From positions 980,866 to 1,025,932 of the forward strand of contig NZ_HE610976.1 of NCBI RefSeq assembly GCF_000285495.1: 45,067 bases of DNA. Direction: 5' to 3'. A program made the position numbers and the translations under genes. Below, in pieces: positions 32,997 to 41,518 of the stretch. Source of the stretch: Oceanobacillus massiliensis str. N'diop (lineage in GTDB: Bacteria > Bacillota > Bacilli > Bacillales > Amphibacillaceae). Under the pieces are notes generated by a model. The model saw only the letters and a list, made by a program, of their open reading frames with translations, made no database searches and was not told where the DNA came from. Each line of letters starts with the position of its first letter. The first letter of the stretch is position 1.

Positions 32997-34691
32997 CTAC
33001 TTAAAATTATATTCAGTTACTATTCTTTCTCTACCAGTAACTAAATCATTAAAATATTCATAAAGGTTTACACCCAAATAGGAACCAGAAATGTTGTATA
33101 CATTCTCATATCCTAAATTTTGTAATGCCATTACCATATTATAACTTCTTTGACCTGAACGACAGTGAATGTATACGGGCTGACCTTTTGGAATTTCATC
33201 AAGTCTCTGTCTAAACTCACTTAAAGGAATATTAACTGCGTTTTTAAAATGACCTGCATTATATTCACCTTTTTCTCGTGCATCAATAATAAAAGCATTA
33301 CTTTCTACTAGTTCTCGAACTTGGGAAACTTTTACTTCTTTGTATCTGCCTTGTAGTAGGTTTAGCCCTACTAAAGCGGCATGATTAACGACATCTTTAG
33401 CTGTTCCTAGCATTGGGGAGTAGGTCAATTCTAGGTCTTTCAAATCTTCCAACGTTCCATTCATTGTAATCATGGTTGCAATAATATCAATTCGTTTATC
33501 TACATTTCCTTTACCAATTGCCTGCGCACCTAAAATTCGACCTGTTGGATATTCATAAACCAATTTAAAATGCATCGGATTGCTGTCTGGCATGAGTCCC
33601 ACTTTATCTCCCGGCATTAAGTAAACATAATCGTACATCATTCCTGCTTGCTCAGCTGTTCTTGCATTAAGTCCAGTAGATGCTGCATTTAGATCAAAGA
33701 GATGGATGGATGATGATCCTATTACACCGATATTTCTATTTGGAATTCCATACATATGATCTGCAGCCGCTCTGGCTTGTTTTTGGGCTGGCCCAGCTAG
33801 TGCTAGTCTTGTTTGTTTTTGTAACAAACGATGATACACTTCAATGGCATCCCCAACTGCATAAATATCTCTATCACTTGTTAAGTAATTGGAGTCGACC
33901 TTAATAGCTCCTGTTTCTCCAATCTCAAGACCTGCCTCCTTAGCCAAGTTGGTTTCAGGTCTTACACCAATCGCTAATACCACTGCCTGCGCATCAATTT
34001 TCCTACCGGAGTTTGTTGTAATATATCCATCAGAAATTTTAGATAACCCATCATCTAGAATAAGTTCAACTCCGTGATCCACCATTTCTTTATGAAGGAT
34101 TTGAGCCATATCGTAATCAAATGGTGCCATTACTTGATTTGCAAACTCAACTAATGTTACATTATAGTTCGCAAGTTTAAGATTTTCTGCAACCTCTACT
34201 CCAATAAAGCCACCACCGATGACCGCGATATCCTTCATACCTTTTTGCTTGATATATGAATTGATATTCTCAATATCGACTACGTTTCGTACTGTAAAAA
34301 CATTAGAATTGTCTATGCCTTCTAAATTTGGTCGAATAGGTGAAGCACCGGGGGAAAGCACCAATTTATCATAGCCCTCTTCGTATGTTTTATCTGAGAT
34401 CAAATCTTTTACAGTGATTGTTTTCTTATCCCGATTAATTTGAATAACTTCCTGTTGTACCCTAGCTTCAATATTGTAGCGACTCTTAAAGATATCGGGA
34501 GACATTAAAACAAGCTTTTCGCTATCTTCTACAATACCGCTTAAATGATAAGGTAACGAACAGTTCGAAAAGGATACGTGAGGACCTTTTTCAAACATAA
34601 TAATCTCTGCACTTTCATCTAATCTTCTGACTCGTGCAGCGACAGAAGCTCCACCAGCAACTCCACCAACAATCAGTACTTTCTTTCCCAT
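32997..34691 (-). CDS. cdr: CoA-disulfide reductase with C-terminal rhodanese domain
   Basis: A 564-residue flavoprotein of the pyridine nucleotide-disulfide reductase superfamily. The FAD loop is LIVGGVAGGASVAARVRR at the N-terminus; the single redox Cys 44 is in FSNCSLPYHLSG, as in CoADR and polysulfide reductases; the NAD(P)H loop is AVIGGGFIGVEVAENL. Residues about 465-555 form a rhodanese domain with active CRSGQRS. The enzyme reduces CoA disulfide or CoA persulfide, releasing sulfide. It follows a stand-alone rhodanese by 11 nt and is the last gene of the TSUP-rhodanese-cdr group. Confidence 0.93.
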   Translation of the reverse strand: MGKKVLIVGGVAGGASVAARVRRLDESAEIIMFEKGPHVSFSNCSLPYHLSGIVEDSEKLVLMSPDIFKSRYNIEARVQQEVIQINRDKKTITVKDLISDKTYEEGYDKLVLSPGASPIRPNLEGIDNSNVFTVRNVVDIENINSYIKQKGMKDIAVIGGGFIGVEVAENLKLANYNVTLVEFANQVMAPFDYDMAQILHKEMVDHGVELILDDGLSKISDGYITTNSGRKIDAQAVVLAIGVRPETNLAKEAGLEIGETGAIKVDSNYLTSDRDIYAVGDAIEVYHRLLQKQTRLALAGPAQKQARAAADHMYGIPNRNIGVIGSSSIHLFDLNAASTGLNARTAEQAGMMYDYVYLMPGDKVGLMPDSNPMHFKLVYEYPTGRILGAQAIGKGNVDKRIDIIATMITMNGTLEDLKDLELTYSPMLGTAKDVVNHAALVGLNLLQGRYKEVKVSQVRELVESNAFIIDAREKGEYNAGHFKNAVNIPLSEFRQRLDEIPKGQPVYIHCRSGQRSYNMVMALQNLGYENVYNISGSYLGVNLYEYFNDLVTGRERIVTEYNFK

Positions 34692-34702
34692 ATTTAAGCC
34701 TC

Positions 34703-34999
34703 CTATTCTATTTCACCAACCCACGCTAACATTCCGCCAGTCATATTCGTAACATTGTATCCTTGATTGATTAAAAATTCACATGCTCTTGAACTTCTTC
34801 CACCAGAACGACAAACCATGTAATAATGTTTATTTTTATCTATTTTGTCTAAAGAATTTGGGATGTCCCCCAAAGGAATATGTTTAGCTTCAGGAATTTT
34901 CCCCTCTGCAACTTCAACGTCTTCCCGGACATCAATAATATGGACGTTTTCTCCATTTTTTATTTTCTCATGTAACTCTACTGCTGATATACTTTTCAT
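34703..34999 (-). CDS. Rhodanese-domain sulfurtransferase (stand-alone)
   Basis: A 98-residue single rhodanese domain: HIIDVREDVEVAEGKIPEAKH, active loop CRSGGRSSR with Cys near 68, and the GGMLAWVGE ending. It sits between the TSUP exporter and CoA-disulfide reductase on the same strand and would carry sulfane sulfur between these partners. Confidence 0.92.
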   Translation of the reverse strand: MKSISAVELHEKIKNGENVHIIDVREDVEVAEGKIPEAKHIPLGDIPNSLDKIDKNKHYYMVCRSGGRSSRACEFLINQGYNVTNMTGGMLAWVGEIE

Positions 35000-35057
35000 C
35001 AGTCTGCATCTCCTTTATTATTGTCTATTTTCGTATCTAGAAGGTTTAAAATATTAT

Positions 35058-35837
35058 TTAAGTCAAAATATCTATCCAAATTTTAATAGCAGTACCCGCA
35101 ATCAAAAGTGCTAATATCACTTGTAAAATTCGGGTATTCATTCTCTTTCCTACTTTTGCTCCAAGTGGTGCCGCTAATAAACTTGCTACAATCATAATAG
35201 CAGCTGGCCAATAATCTACTTGTCCAGTAGCAATTTTACCAACACTTCCCCCGATAGAAGAAATGAACGTTACTGCTAAACTTGTTGCAATCGTCATTCG
35301 TGTTGGAATGTGCAAAACCGTAAGCATGATTGGTACAAGTAAAAAACCTCCTGCCGCACCGACAATACCAGATGCTATTCCCACAATTAATGCTAATATT
35401 GCCGCTAGCGGCTTGTTGAAGGTAACTTCATTTAATGGTACATCGTCCATTTTTTTCTTTGGTACAAACATCATTACAGCTGCAATCACAGCTAGAATAC
35501 CATACACAACATTTACTGCTTGCTCGGATAAGAAACTCGATCCATAACTACCAATTAAACTTCCTATTAGGATAGCTCCACCCATATAAATGATGAGCTG
35601 CTTGTTTAGGTATCCACCTTTTCGATATGCCCATACACCTGCAATGGAAGCAAACAGTACTTGTACTGCACTTATTCCAGAAACCTCATGGGCTGTAAAT
35701 GCTACTAGACCAAATAAAGGGGGAATATAAAGTAGCATTGGGTATTTAATAATGGAACCCCCAACACCTAACATACCGGATAAAAAGGAACCAATAAACC
35801 CAATTGCAAACACAACGATGATAAAAGTTAAATCCAT
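35058..35837 (-). CDS. TSUP-family sulfur-anion exporter (TauE/SafE-like)
   Basis: A 259-residue integral membrane protein with about eight spans. The two family repeats appear as GSFLSGMLGVGGSIIKYPMLL (in parts) in the N-terminal half and IVGIASGIVGAAGGFLLVPIM in the C-terminal half. TSUP proteins move sulfite, thiosulfate or related organosulfonates; in a CstR regulon the likely cargo is sulfite or thiosulfate made by the persulfide dioxygenase. It heads a TSUP-rhodanese-cdr group; a terminator at 35862-35888 separates it partly from the upstream tusA. Confidence 0.88.
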   Translation of the reverse strand: MDLTFIIVVFAIGFIGSFLSGMLGVGGSIIKYPMLLYIPPLFGLVAFTAHEVSGISAVQVLFASIAGVWAYRKGGYLNKQLIIYMGGAILIGSLIGSYGSSFLSEQAVNVVYGILAVIAAVMMFVPKKKMDDVPLNEVTFNKPLAAILALIVGIASGIVGAAGGFLLVPIMLTVLHIPTRMTIATSLAVTFISSIGGSVGKIATGQVDYWPAAIMIVASLLAAPLGAKVGKRMNTRILQVILALLIAGTAIKIWIDILT

Positions 35838-35861
35838 TACTAAACCTTCTTTCTTATTTAG

Positions 35862-35888
35862 AAAAGCGAGTAGTTCACGCTACTCGCT
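35862..35888 (-). terminator. Terminator after tusA
   Basis: AGCGAGTAG and CTACTCGCT form a perfect 9-bp stem with a 6-nt loop followed on the minus strand by TTTTC. It lies 12 nt past the tusA stop codon; the T-run is short, so read-through into the TSUP gene is likely. Confidence 0.75.
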
Positions 35889-35900
35889 ATTTGGTTTTCT

Positions 35901-36128
35901 TTATCCTTTTTGAATATAGAAGTACAGAACATCCTCTTCTGTTTTTTGTTCTAATACGGTATGGCCACCTGATTTAGCCCATGGTGGGATATCATTTAAA
36001 GCACCCTTATCTGTTAAAAGTACTTCAAGTACTTCACCAGAGTTAATCGTATCCATTGCTTTTTTAGTTTTTACAATTGGCATAGGACATGCTAAGCCTT
36101 TTGCATCTAATGTTTTTGTAATGTTCAT
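35901..36128 (-). CDS. tusA: TusA-family sulfur carrier protein
   Basis: A 75-residue TusA-like protein with the sulfur-carrying Cys 14 in GLACPMPIVKTKKA and the usual VLLTDKGALNDIPPWAKSGG continuation. It receives persulfide sulfur from rhodaneses and hands it to acceptors. It is the fourth gene of the tusA-rhd/dsrE/cstB-like/tusA operon, starting 32 nt after the dioxygenase gene with a GGGGGTAAATTAA ribosome site. Confidence 0.93.
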   Translation of the reverse strand: MNITKTLDAKGLACPMPIVKTKKAMDTINSGEVLEVLLTDKGALNDIPPWAKSGGHTVLEQKTEEDVLYFYIQKG

Positions 36129-36160
36129 TTAATTTACCCCCATTTTTTTCTATTGATTAA

Positions 36161-37288
36161 TTAGCGAACTGCACAACGGTTTGGACCGATTTCCATTTCT
36201 GTTTGTTCGTCATTATTAGGTGTGATTTTCCCCATATTTACCTGACGAATTTGTTCATACGCATTTGGCTGTGGTGGTAGGTTATCTGTAACAGTACGAC
36301 GGAATTCCGCTTCATCCTCGATGTTTAATCCATGATTCTCTTTAAACAAATCACCTAATCTTCTAGCCACTGTACCATCTTCATTTAACTCATCAATAAT
36401 CATGAAATGTGCAGGTAACACCACTAGGTCTTCAGCTAGTTCACGATAACGGGAATATAATGTTTCTCGTAAGTCACCTACCCAATCTTCCGCAAGTCCT
36501 GCTAAATCGGGACGACCAATGGAGTCGATAAATAAAATATCACCTGTTAACAAGAACTGATTGTCGATAACAAATGAAGTAGAACCAATGGTATGACCCG
36601 GTGAATAAAGTGCATTTACATCAATTTGAGATGCACCAATTTTTACATTTAATCCTTCTGTAAGTGGCGTGTAATCAAACACTACCTCTGTCGCATCTTT
36701 TGGTGGTAGATAGTAAGTTGCTCCTGTATTTGCTGCAATATGACGTCCACCTGAAATATGATCTGCGTGTAGGTGTGTATCAAATACGTGCTTGATTTCT
36801 ACTCCTTTTTCTTTCGCAAAGTTTGTGAATACATCCGTGAAACGCACTGCATCAATAATAGCTGCTTCGCCTTCAGAAATTACCATATAAGATAAACAAC
36901 CTTTTCCTAAACGAACAAATTGGTATAGCTCCCCACCATTTTCTAAATCGGAAACTTTAATTGGTTCTAGATAACTACTCCAAGATTTCATTCCACCTTC
37001 AAGATATGCAACTTCACGACCAGCTTCAGAAAGCATTTCTGCTACCATAACGGAAGATCCTTCCTTAGCACATACTACTAATACTTCCTTATCTGTTGGA
37101 AGTTTAGGCAAAATCTCTTCTACACCATCTAATAATTCGAAGTAAGGGATATTTAAATACTCGAATTTATGTCCTTCAATTTTCCAATCCTCAAATGCAT
37201 CATGATTACGAACATCTAAAATAAATAATTCTTCGTTATCAATTACTTTTCGAGCAACTTCTGCTGCAGTCCATTTATTTACTGTCAT
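36161..37288 (-). CDS. Persulfide dioxygenase-like protein: rhodanese domain plus metallo-beta-lactamase fold (CstB-like)
   Basis: A 375-residue non-heme iron enzyme of the ETHE1/CstB type. Residues 1-110 are a rhodanese domain ([12 protein letters not shown]) whose Cys 73 lies in VCAKEGSS, an unusual active loop without the Arg. Residues 120-345 are the metallo-hydrolase fold with the metal motif H172-L-H-A-D-H177, His 232 in SPGHTIGS and Asp 250 in LTGDILF. Persulfide is oxidised to sulfite (or thiosulfate). Compared with S. aureus CstB (about 444 residues) the C-terminal rhodanese is absent and the protein ends just after the catalytic fold. A GGGGGGTAA ribosome site precedes ATG. Confidence 0.92.
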   Translation of the reverse strand: MTVNKWTAAEVARKVIDNEELFILDVRNHDAFEDWKIEGHKFEYLNIPYFELLDGVEEILPKLPTDKEVLVVCAKEGSSVMVAEMLSEAGREVAYLEGGMKSWSSYLEPIKVSDLENGGELYQFVRLGKGCLSYMVISEGEAAIIDAVRFTDVFTNFAKEKGVEIKHVFDTHLHADHISGGRHIAANTGATYYLPPKDATEVVFDYTPLTEGLNVKIGASQIDVNALYSPGHTIGSTSFVIDNQFLLTGDILFIDSIGRPDLAGLAEDWVGDLRETLYSRYRELAEDLVVLPAHFMIIDELNEDGTVARRLGDLFKENHGLNIEDEAEFRRTVTDNLPPQPNAYEQIRQVNMGKITPNNDEQTEMEIGPNRCAVR

Positions 37289-37296
37289 TATTGAAT

Positions 37297-37312
37297 TACC
37301 CCCCTAGGTATA
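37297..37312 (-). promoter_or_regulatory. Operator-like sequence overlapping the ribosome site of the dioxygenase gene
   Basis: TATACCTAGGGGGGTA (minus strand) has the ATACC-GGTA halves of a CstR operator, but its GGGGGG block is also the ribosome site, 7-10 nt before ATG. The same GGGGGGTAA-type site precedes tusA-rhd, so the likeness to the operator may be partly accidental. Confidence 0.4.
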
Positions 37313-37329
37313 TTTTAAATTATTTTTTA

Positions 37330-37352
37330 GCAGTGGAGAATTTCTCCACTGC
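37330..37352. other. Perfect 11-bp stem-loop between dsrE-like and dioxygenase genes
   Basis: GCAGTGGAGAA and TTCTCCACTGC pair with a one-base loop; in practice the inner pairs open. No T-run follows on the coding strand, so it is more likely an RNA-processing or stability element inside the operon than a terminator. Confidence 0.55.
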
Positions 37353-37371
37353 ATAAAGATTGATCATCTAA

Positions 37372-37767
37372 TTAGAAAGTTAATGTTGGTGATGCATCTT
37401 TTGCATATTCTAGGAATGTTACTGCTCCACCAACTTCTATACCATCAACGAAATCTTCTTTCGTAAGTCCCATAACATCCATTGTCATTTGACATGCTAT
37501 AAATTTAACACCTAGTTCCTGTGCCATCCCAACTAGTTGTGGGATAGTAGGAACATTTTCCTTTTCAAACCCTTCAGCAAAATGTTCCTTTCCTGCTGGC
37601 ATTTCTAAAGCGTGCATTGCTTGTTTATGAATTAAGTTTAGTCCTTCAAAAGTGAAGAAGATTTGTACCTCTTTTTCTGAAGCTGCTGCTGCTGTTGCGA
37701 TATTGAATACTTTGTATGCATCAAACATTCCACCGTTTGCTGCGATAATAGCTACTTTTTCTGACAT
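37372..37767 (-). CDS. DsrE/DsrF-like family protein
   Basis: A 131-residue alpha/beta protein of the DsrE2-like family: KVAIIAANGGMFDAYKVFNIA at the N-terminus, VQIFFTFEGLNLI in the second strand and KFIACQMTMDVMGLTKEDF, whose Cys (about 96) is the likely sulfur-carrying residue. It is shorter than the roughly 160-residue typical members. In S. aureus the equivalent domain is fused in CstA; here it is a separate gene 12 nt after the TusA-rhodanese gene, and should accept sulfur from it. Confidence 0.88.
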   Translation of the reverse strand: MSEKVAIIAANGGMFDAYKVFNIATAAAASEKEVQIFFTFEGLNLIHKQAMHALEMPAGKEHFAEGFEKENVPTIPQLVGMAQELGVKFIACQMTMDVMGLTKEDFVDGIEVGGAVTFLEYAKDASPTLTF

Positions 37768-37779
37768 AATAAATTCCTC

Positions 37780-38331
37780 CTAGATTTCTTTTGTTATTTT
37801 TCCGTTCCACTCATTCATACCCGGTAGAACGTTATAAACTTTTTTATAACCATTGTTTGCTAATAGTTGTGCTGCCAAATCAGAACGTTTCCCTGTACGG
37901 CAGATTACATAGATTTCTTTTTCTTTATCCAATTCTTCAAGGCGTGATTCTAATTCACCCATTGGAATGGACTTTGCACCTTGAATATGACCAAATGCAT
38001 ATTCTGCTGCTTCACGCACATCTAAAATTAAACCGTCACCTGATTCAATTTCATCAAGTGAAACAGTGTGTTCAAATGTTTTTTCCACTTCTGGTTCATT
38101 AGAGCCTTTGCGAATGTAATGATAAAGAACATCGCCTTCTTCCAATGTTCCTAGATATTGGTGTCCAACAGTGCTTGCCCATGCTGCTAAATCAGCTTTA
38201 GATCCTTTGTCTGTAGCTTGAACTTCCAATACTTGACCATCTTCAAGATCCGTAATTGCTTTTTTAGTTTTCACAATTGGCATTGGACAAGCTAAGCCTT
38301 TTGCATCTAATTGGTGATTTGCTTGAATCAT
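37780..38331 (-). CDS. TusA-rhodanese fusion sulfurtransferase (CstA-like)
   Basis: A 183-residue two-domain carrier. Residues 1-75 are TusA-like with the carrier Cys in GLACPMPIVKTKKA; residues about 85-180 are a rhodanese domain with active CRTGKRS and the GMNEWNG ending. The domain content overlaps multidomain CstA of S. aureus (rhodanese, TusA, DsrE), but the order differs and the DsrE part is the next gene. The ORF opens at GTG 38346; ATG 38331 behind GGGGGG is preferred. It is first in the operon driven by the CstR-controlled promoter at 38506-38534. Confidence 0.92.
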   Translation of the reverse strand: MIQANHQLDAKGLACPMPIVKTKKAITDLEDGQVLEVQATDKGSKADLAAWASTVGHQYLGTLEEGDVLYHYIRKGSNEPEVEKTFEHTVSLDEIESGDGLILDVREAAEYAFGHIQGAKSIPMGELESRLEELDKEKEIYVICRTGKRSDLAAQLLANNGYKKVYNVLPGMNEWNGKITKEI

Positions 38332-38336
38332 ACATT

Positions 38337-38350
38337 TACCCCCCACGGTA
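38337..38350 (-). promoter_or_regulatory. Operator-like sequence overlapping the tusA-rhd ribosome site
   Basis: TACCGTGGGGGGTA (minus strand) combines CstR-like halves with the GGGGGG ribosome site directly before the start codon. It may be a third CstR contact or only a ribosome site. Confidence 0.35.
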
Positions 38351-38385
38351 TTATTTTTAACAAAAAAATTTACGATTTGGTATTT

Positions 38386-38407
38386 ATTATACCTCTATGG
38401 GTATAAT
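38386..38407 (-). promoter_or_regulatory. CstR-type operator 2 with overlapping TATAAT
   Basis: A perfect palindrome with halves ATTATACC and GGTATAAT and a 6-bp centre, the cleanest CstR-type site in the window. On the minus strand its 3' half contains TATAAT, with TTGCTA 19 bp upstream, so a second, weaker promoter may coincide with the site. Confidence 0.75.
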
Positions 38408-38505
38408 ATTTAGCAATAAATTAGTCGTTATTGATAACGACGTTTGCAGTATACCTTTTATAGATCTCCATTGATTTAGCTTGTTGAAAATCAATTACAA
38501 GACCA

Positions 38506-38534
38506 ATAATATACCCCCTAGGGTAAAATGTCAA
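38506..38534 (-). promoter_or_regulatory. Sigma-A promoter with embedded CstR operator (tusA-rhd operon)
   Basis: On the minus strand TTGACA (38529-38534), 17 bp, TATTAT (38506-38511). The spacer carries TACCCTAGGGGGTAT (38511-38525). The layout matches the cstR promoter at 32824-32852 exactly, including spacing, so both should respond to the same repressor. Confidence 0.85.
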
Positions 38535-38672
38535 CCCTTTGATTTCTATTTTTTTGGATGGTTCTAGAATGAGACAGGTTTTGATTGTTTAGATTTAGAT
38601 TAATCTTCCCACGCTCATTAATATGGTAGAACCTTTCCAACACCTTCCTTTTACCAACAATGCTCACCCGAC
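38535..38672. other. Intergenic stretch between OsmC gene and the tusA-rhd promoter
   Basis: About 140 bases, no gene. No confident terminator for the OsmC transcript was found; several weak repeats of AGATTA are seen. Nothing else notable. Confidence 0.4.
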
Positions 38673-39062
38673 CTACTTTTCTCTAACTTCTATTGTTTCA
38701 ACAACTTCAATAGCACTATTAACAGACTGAATCATGGCACAGTTTTTGATTGCAAGGTCAAGCGATTTTTGGACTTTTGAAATACTTAAATTCTTACCAA
38801 AAACAATGAAATGTAACACTATTTTTGTAACTTTATTCGCTTCTTCCTCATTACGTTCGATTTCTACCTCCATTTTAATTGTATCAAAAGCAATACGTTT
38901 CTTTTCCATTACCTTCTTTAATAATCCCCCACTACACCCCACAAGTGACGAAACGAGTAGCTGTACTGGTCGAAAGCCAAGTTCCGAATTACTCGAAATA
39001 TCAAGTTTACCATATTCAAATTCTGCTTCTAACGCTCCTGAGTCCTTAAAATTAAACTTCAT
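38673..39062 (-). CDS. OsmC/Ohr-family thiol protein
   Basis: A 129-residue OsmC-like protein. The two family Cys are in LVGCSGGLL (about 43) and KNCAMIQSVNS (about 108). These proteins reduce organic hydroperoxides; several also act on persulfides, which suits the adjacent CstR-controlled sulfur genes. It stands 58 nt after the histidine kinase gene in the same direction and may be the end of that operon. The exact substrate is open. Confidence 0.87.
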   Translation of the reverse strand: MKFNFKDSGALEAEFEYGKLDISSNSELGFRPVQLLVSSLVGCSGGLLKKVMEKKRIAFDTIKMEVEIERNEEEANKVTKIVLHFIVFGKNLSISKVQKSLDLAIKNCAMIQSVNSAIEVVETIEVREK

Positions 39063-39120
39063 TTTATTCGCCTCTCTTATTTTTTAATAATGCCCTCATG
39101 AGATAGCTAAAAGTCAATAC

Positions 39121-40206
39121 TTATCCTTTAGGCAGACTAAACCAAAAGGTATGCACATTCTCTTCTGAAATAACACCTATCTTTCCTCGGTGATGTTCAA
39201 TAATCTCTTTTGAAATAGCAAGCCCTAAACCAGAACCGCCATATTCTCGTGATCTCGAATGGTCAACACGATAAAACCGTTCAAAAATTCGTTCCTGCTC
39301 ATCAATCGAAAGAGATTTTCCGGGTCCAGCTATACTAAGCCTATACTCTGATTGAGAATCTATTCCCTTGATTGTTATTGACCCACTACCCTCATAGTAG
39401 CGAATGGCATTATCAAGTAAATTACTAATGACTTGTGAGATTGCACCACTATTTAGTTTAATAATACTCGGTGCAACGTCTACTTGCATGTTAATGTCTT
39501 CCTGTTCTATTGCCCAGCGAAACATTTCTATCGATTGTTCCACTATCTTTTCAATTTGAACAAGTGATTTTTCTGAAAAACTCTGGGTTGATACGTGATC
39601 CCATTCTTTCAGTTGTTCCATCTGCTCTACCAAATGAATAAGCCGCTTTGATTCATTGAATAAAGATTGGTATAGCTTTTCGTCTCCTTGAATCACTCCA
39701 CTTTGTAATGCACGGAGATACCCTTTTAAGTTGGATAGAGGAGTACGAAACTCATGGGATAAATCAGAAACTAGTTTTTGTCGATGAAGTTCATTATCCT
39801 CAAGCTGTTTAATTAAATCATTAAAATGACTAATTAATTCGCCTATTTCACCATCTGATTTAGCTTGAATAGGATTAGGATATTCACCCTGTTTCATCCT
39901 TTTAGTAGAGGAAATTAGTTCTTTTAATGGATGAATCAACTTTTTGGTTAAATAGAAATGAATAAGACTACCAATAATAATGGTAGAAATACTGAATATC
40001 CACAAGTATTGAAATAATGTCGTCTCGAATTGAGCTTGTTTTTGATTACTCATTGAAGTTAATCCATCCGCAAGAACACATGCAGTATTATAAATTGCCC
40101 AACTACTTAAACCTACAAATGCAGCAATCACTAATATGTTAATAAACGTTAATCGAAAAAGAAATTGTTTGGGAACAAGCACCTTTCTTATTTTATTCCG
40201 TAACAA
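39121..40206 (-). CDS. Sensor histidine kinase
   Basis: A 361-residue membrane kinase. Two membrane spans (about 20-42 and 66-87) enclose only some 23 outer residues, so there is hardly an extracellular sensing domain; the signal is probably sensed in or at the membrane. A HAMP segment follows (TKKLIHPLKELISSTKRM), then HisKA with His 151 in SDLSHEFRTPLSNL and the ATPase with the N box ISNLLDNAIRYY and G box GGSGLGLAISKEI. It overlaps the response-regulator gene by 14 nt. Position beside CcdA and TlpA genes suggests a redox or thiol-stress input. Confidence 0.93.
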   Translation of the reverse strand: MLRNKIRKVLVPKQFLFRLTFINILVIAAFVGLSSWAIYNTACVLADGLTSMSNQKQAQFETTLFQYLWIFSISTIIIGSLIHFYLTKKLIHPLKELISSTKRMKQGEYPNPIQAKSDGEIGELISHFNDLIKQLEDNELHRQKLVSDLSHEFRTPLSNLKGYLRALQSGVIQGDEKLYQSLFNESKRLIHLVEQMEQLKEWDHVSTQSFSEKSLVQIEKIVEQSIEMFRWAIEQEDINMQVDVAPSIIKLNSGAISQVISNLLDNAIRYYEGSGSITIKGIDSQSEYRLSIAGPGKSLSIDEQERIFERFYRVDHSRSREYGGSGLGLAISKEIIEHHRGKIGVISEENVHTFWFSLPKG

Positions 40207-40876
40207 ATTTATACCCCATTCCTCGGACCGTAATAATTCGTTTAGGTACAGCTGGATTTTCTTCGATTTTTTTCCTTAGTTTCTTTATATGTGCATCTAT
40301 TGTCCGGTCTAGTATTAATTTGTCCGCATAAGGATATAGTTGATTCAAAAGGCTTTCTCTAGAGATAACCGTATTCGGATTCTCCATAAAATAATATAAA
40401 AGATTGAACTCATGCTTCGTTAGTTTTACTTCTTGATCCAAAAGTAAAACTTCCCCTTTTCGAGGTTTAATACATAATCCATCATAAGTAATCTTCTGGC
40501 AAAATTGCCCTGTTCGCCGTAGTACAGCTTCAATATGAGCTAGAAGTTCCTCTGGTTCAAATGGTTTCACTATATAATCATCTGCCCCAATCTTTAACCC
40601 ATTAATTTTATCCTCTATACGTGATTTAGCAGATAGCATAATGATCGATACTTCATTTCTCTCTTGTTCCCGAACCCATGTACAAAATTCTTCTCCACTA
40701 AGTTTAGGGAGCATTAGATCTAGTATGATAAGACAAGGATGTTTCGATAGAAATACTTCCTTTGCTTCCTCTCCATCTACAGCCTCCACAACATCATAGC
40801 CTGATTTTTTCAAATAAATGCTGATTAAATCACGTATCATTTTATCGTCTTCAACAATTAATATGGTTTGTTTCAT
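40193..40876 (-). CDS. OmpR/PhoB-family response regulator
   Basis: A 227-residue regulator. The receiver domain has the acidic pair ED at 9-10/11, the phospho-acceptor Asp 53 in LIILDLMLPKLSG, Thr/Ser in IMLSAKS and Lys in DDYIVKPFEP. The C-terminal OmpR winged helix (LTKHEFNLLYYFMENPNTVISRE and TIDAHIKKLRKKIEENP) binds DNA. It overlaps the downstream kinase gene, so the two form one system. Targets are not visible; the upstream thiol-redox genes in the same operon are candidates. Confidence 0.94.
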   Translation of the reverse strand: MKQTILIVEDDKMIRDLISIYLKKSGYDVVEAVDGEEAKEVFLSKHPCLIILDLMLPKLSGEEFCTWVREQERNEVSIIMLSAKSRIEDKINGLKIGADDYIVKPFEPEELLAHIEAVLRRTGQFCQKITYDGLCIKPRKGEVLLLDQEVKLTKHEFNLLYYFMENPNTVISRESLLNQLYPYADKLILDRTIDAHIKKLRKKIEENPAVPKRIITVRGMGYKFVTE

Positions 40877-40906
40877 TCTCTCACCTCTTTGCCCATCATA
40901 TGTAAT

Positions 40907-41509
40907 TTACTCCATCTTCTCAAATTCCTGCACCATCAAATCGTAATTCATTGCACCATATGCCTTGTAACTAATCAATCCGTTGGAATCAACCATATAA
41001 GTAGTTGGAATTGGTTGGATTGCATAGAGATTTGCTACGTCTAAATTGGAATCCATTAAAACTGGAAAAGTTAGTTTATATTCGTCAGCAAAGTTCTCTA
41101 TATCTTCTACAGTAGATTCCGAATTGGTTAGATTAACTGCTAAAATAACAATATCCTTATCTTGATGGAACTTTTCCATATCAGGCATTTCTGCTCGACA
41201 TGGTGGACACCATGTTGCCCAAAAATTAATCATTACACGGTGTCCACGAAAGTCCGATAATTTTACACTGTCCCCACTTAACGTATCTAGTTGAAAATCT
41301 GGTGCCTTGTTCCCAACTTCCAAACCAATAACAGGCTTCTGATTTTCTTCTACTCCTTCATCTGTAGCTTCAGCCTCTACTTCTTGTAGCTCCTCTACAT
41401 TTTCAAAATGGACCGCAGACTTTTTGTTTGAGTCGAGGAAATCATAGACTGCCCAGCCTACCATACCTATCACTACAACTAAAAGAATCCATTTTTTCAT
41501 CACAAACAC
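40907..41509 (-). CDS. TlpA/ResA-like membrane-tethered thiol-disulfide oxidoreductase
   Basis: A 200-residue extracytoplasmic thioredoxin-like protein. An N-terminal span (about 5-23) anchors it; an acidic linker (EELQEVEAEATDEGVEENQK) precedes the thioredoxin domain, with the redox motif WATWCPPCRAEMP near 110 and the cis-Pro segment QPIPTTYMVD. It reduces disulfides outside the membrane using electrons from CcdA. CcdA is encoded 9 nt upstream, so the pair is functional. The motif CPPC differs from ResA CEPC, favouring a TlpA-like role over cytochrome c maturation. Confidence 0.92.
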   Translation of the reverse strand: MFVMKKWILLVVVIGMVGWAVYDFLDSNKKSAVHFENVEELQEVEAEATDEGVEENQKPVIGLEVGNKAPDFQLDTLSGDSVKLSDFRGHRVMINFWATWCPPCRAEMPDMEKFHQDKDIVILAVNLTNSESTVEDIENFADEYKLTFPVLMDSNLDVANLYAIQPIPTTYMVDSNGLISYKAYGAMNYDLMVQEFEKME

Positions 41510-41518
41510 CTCCTAAGT

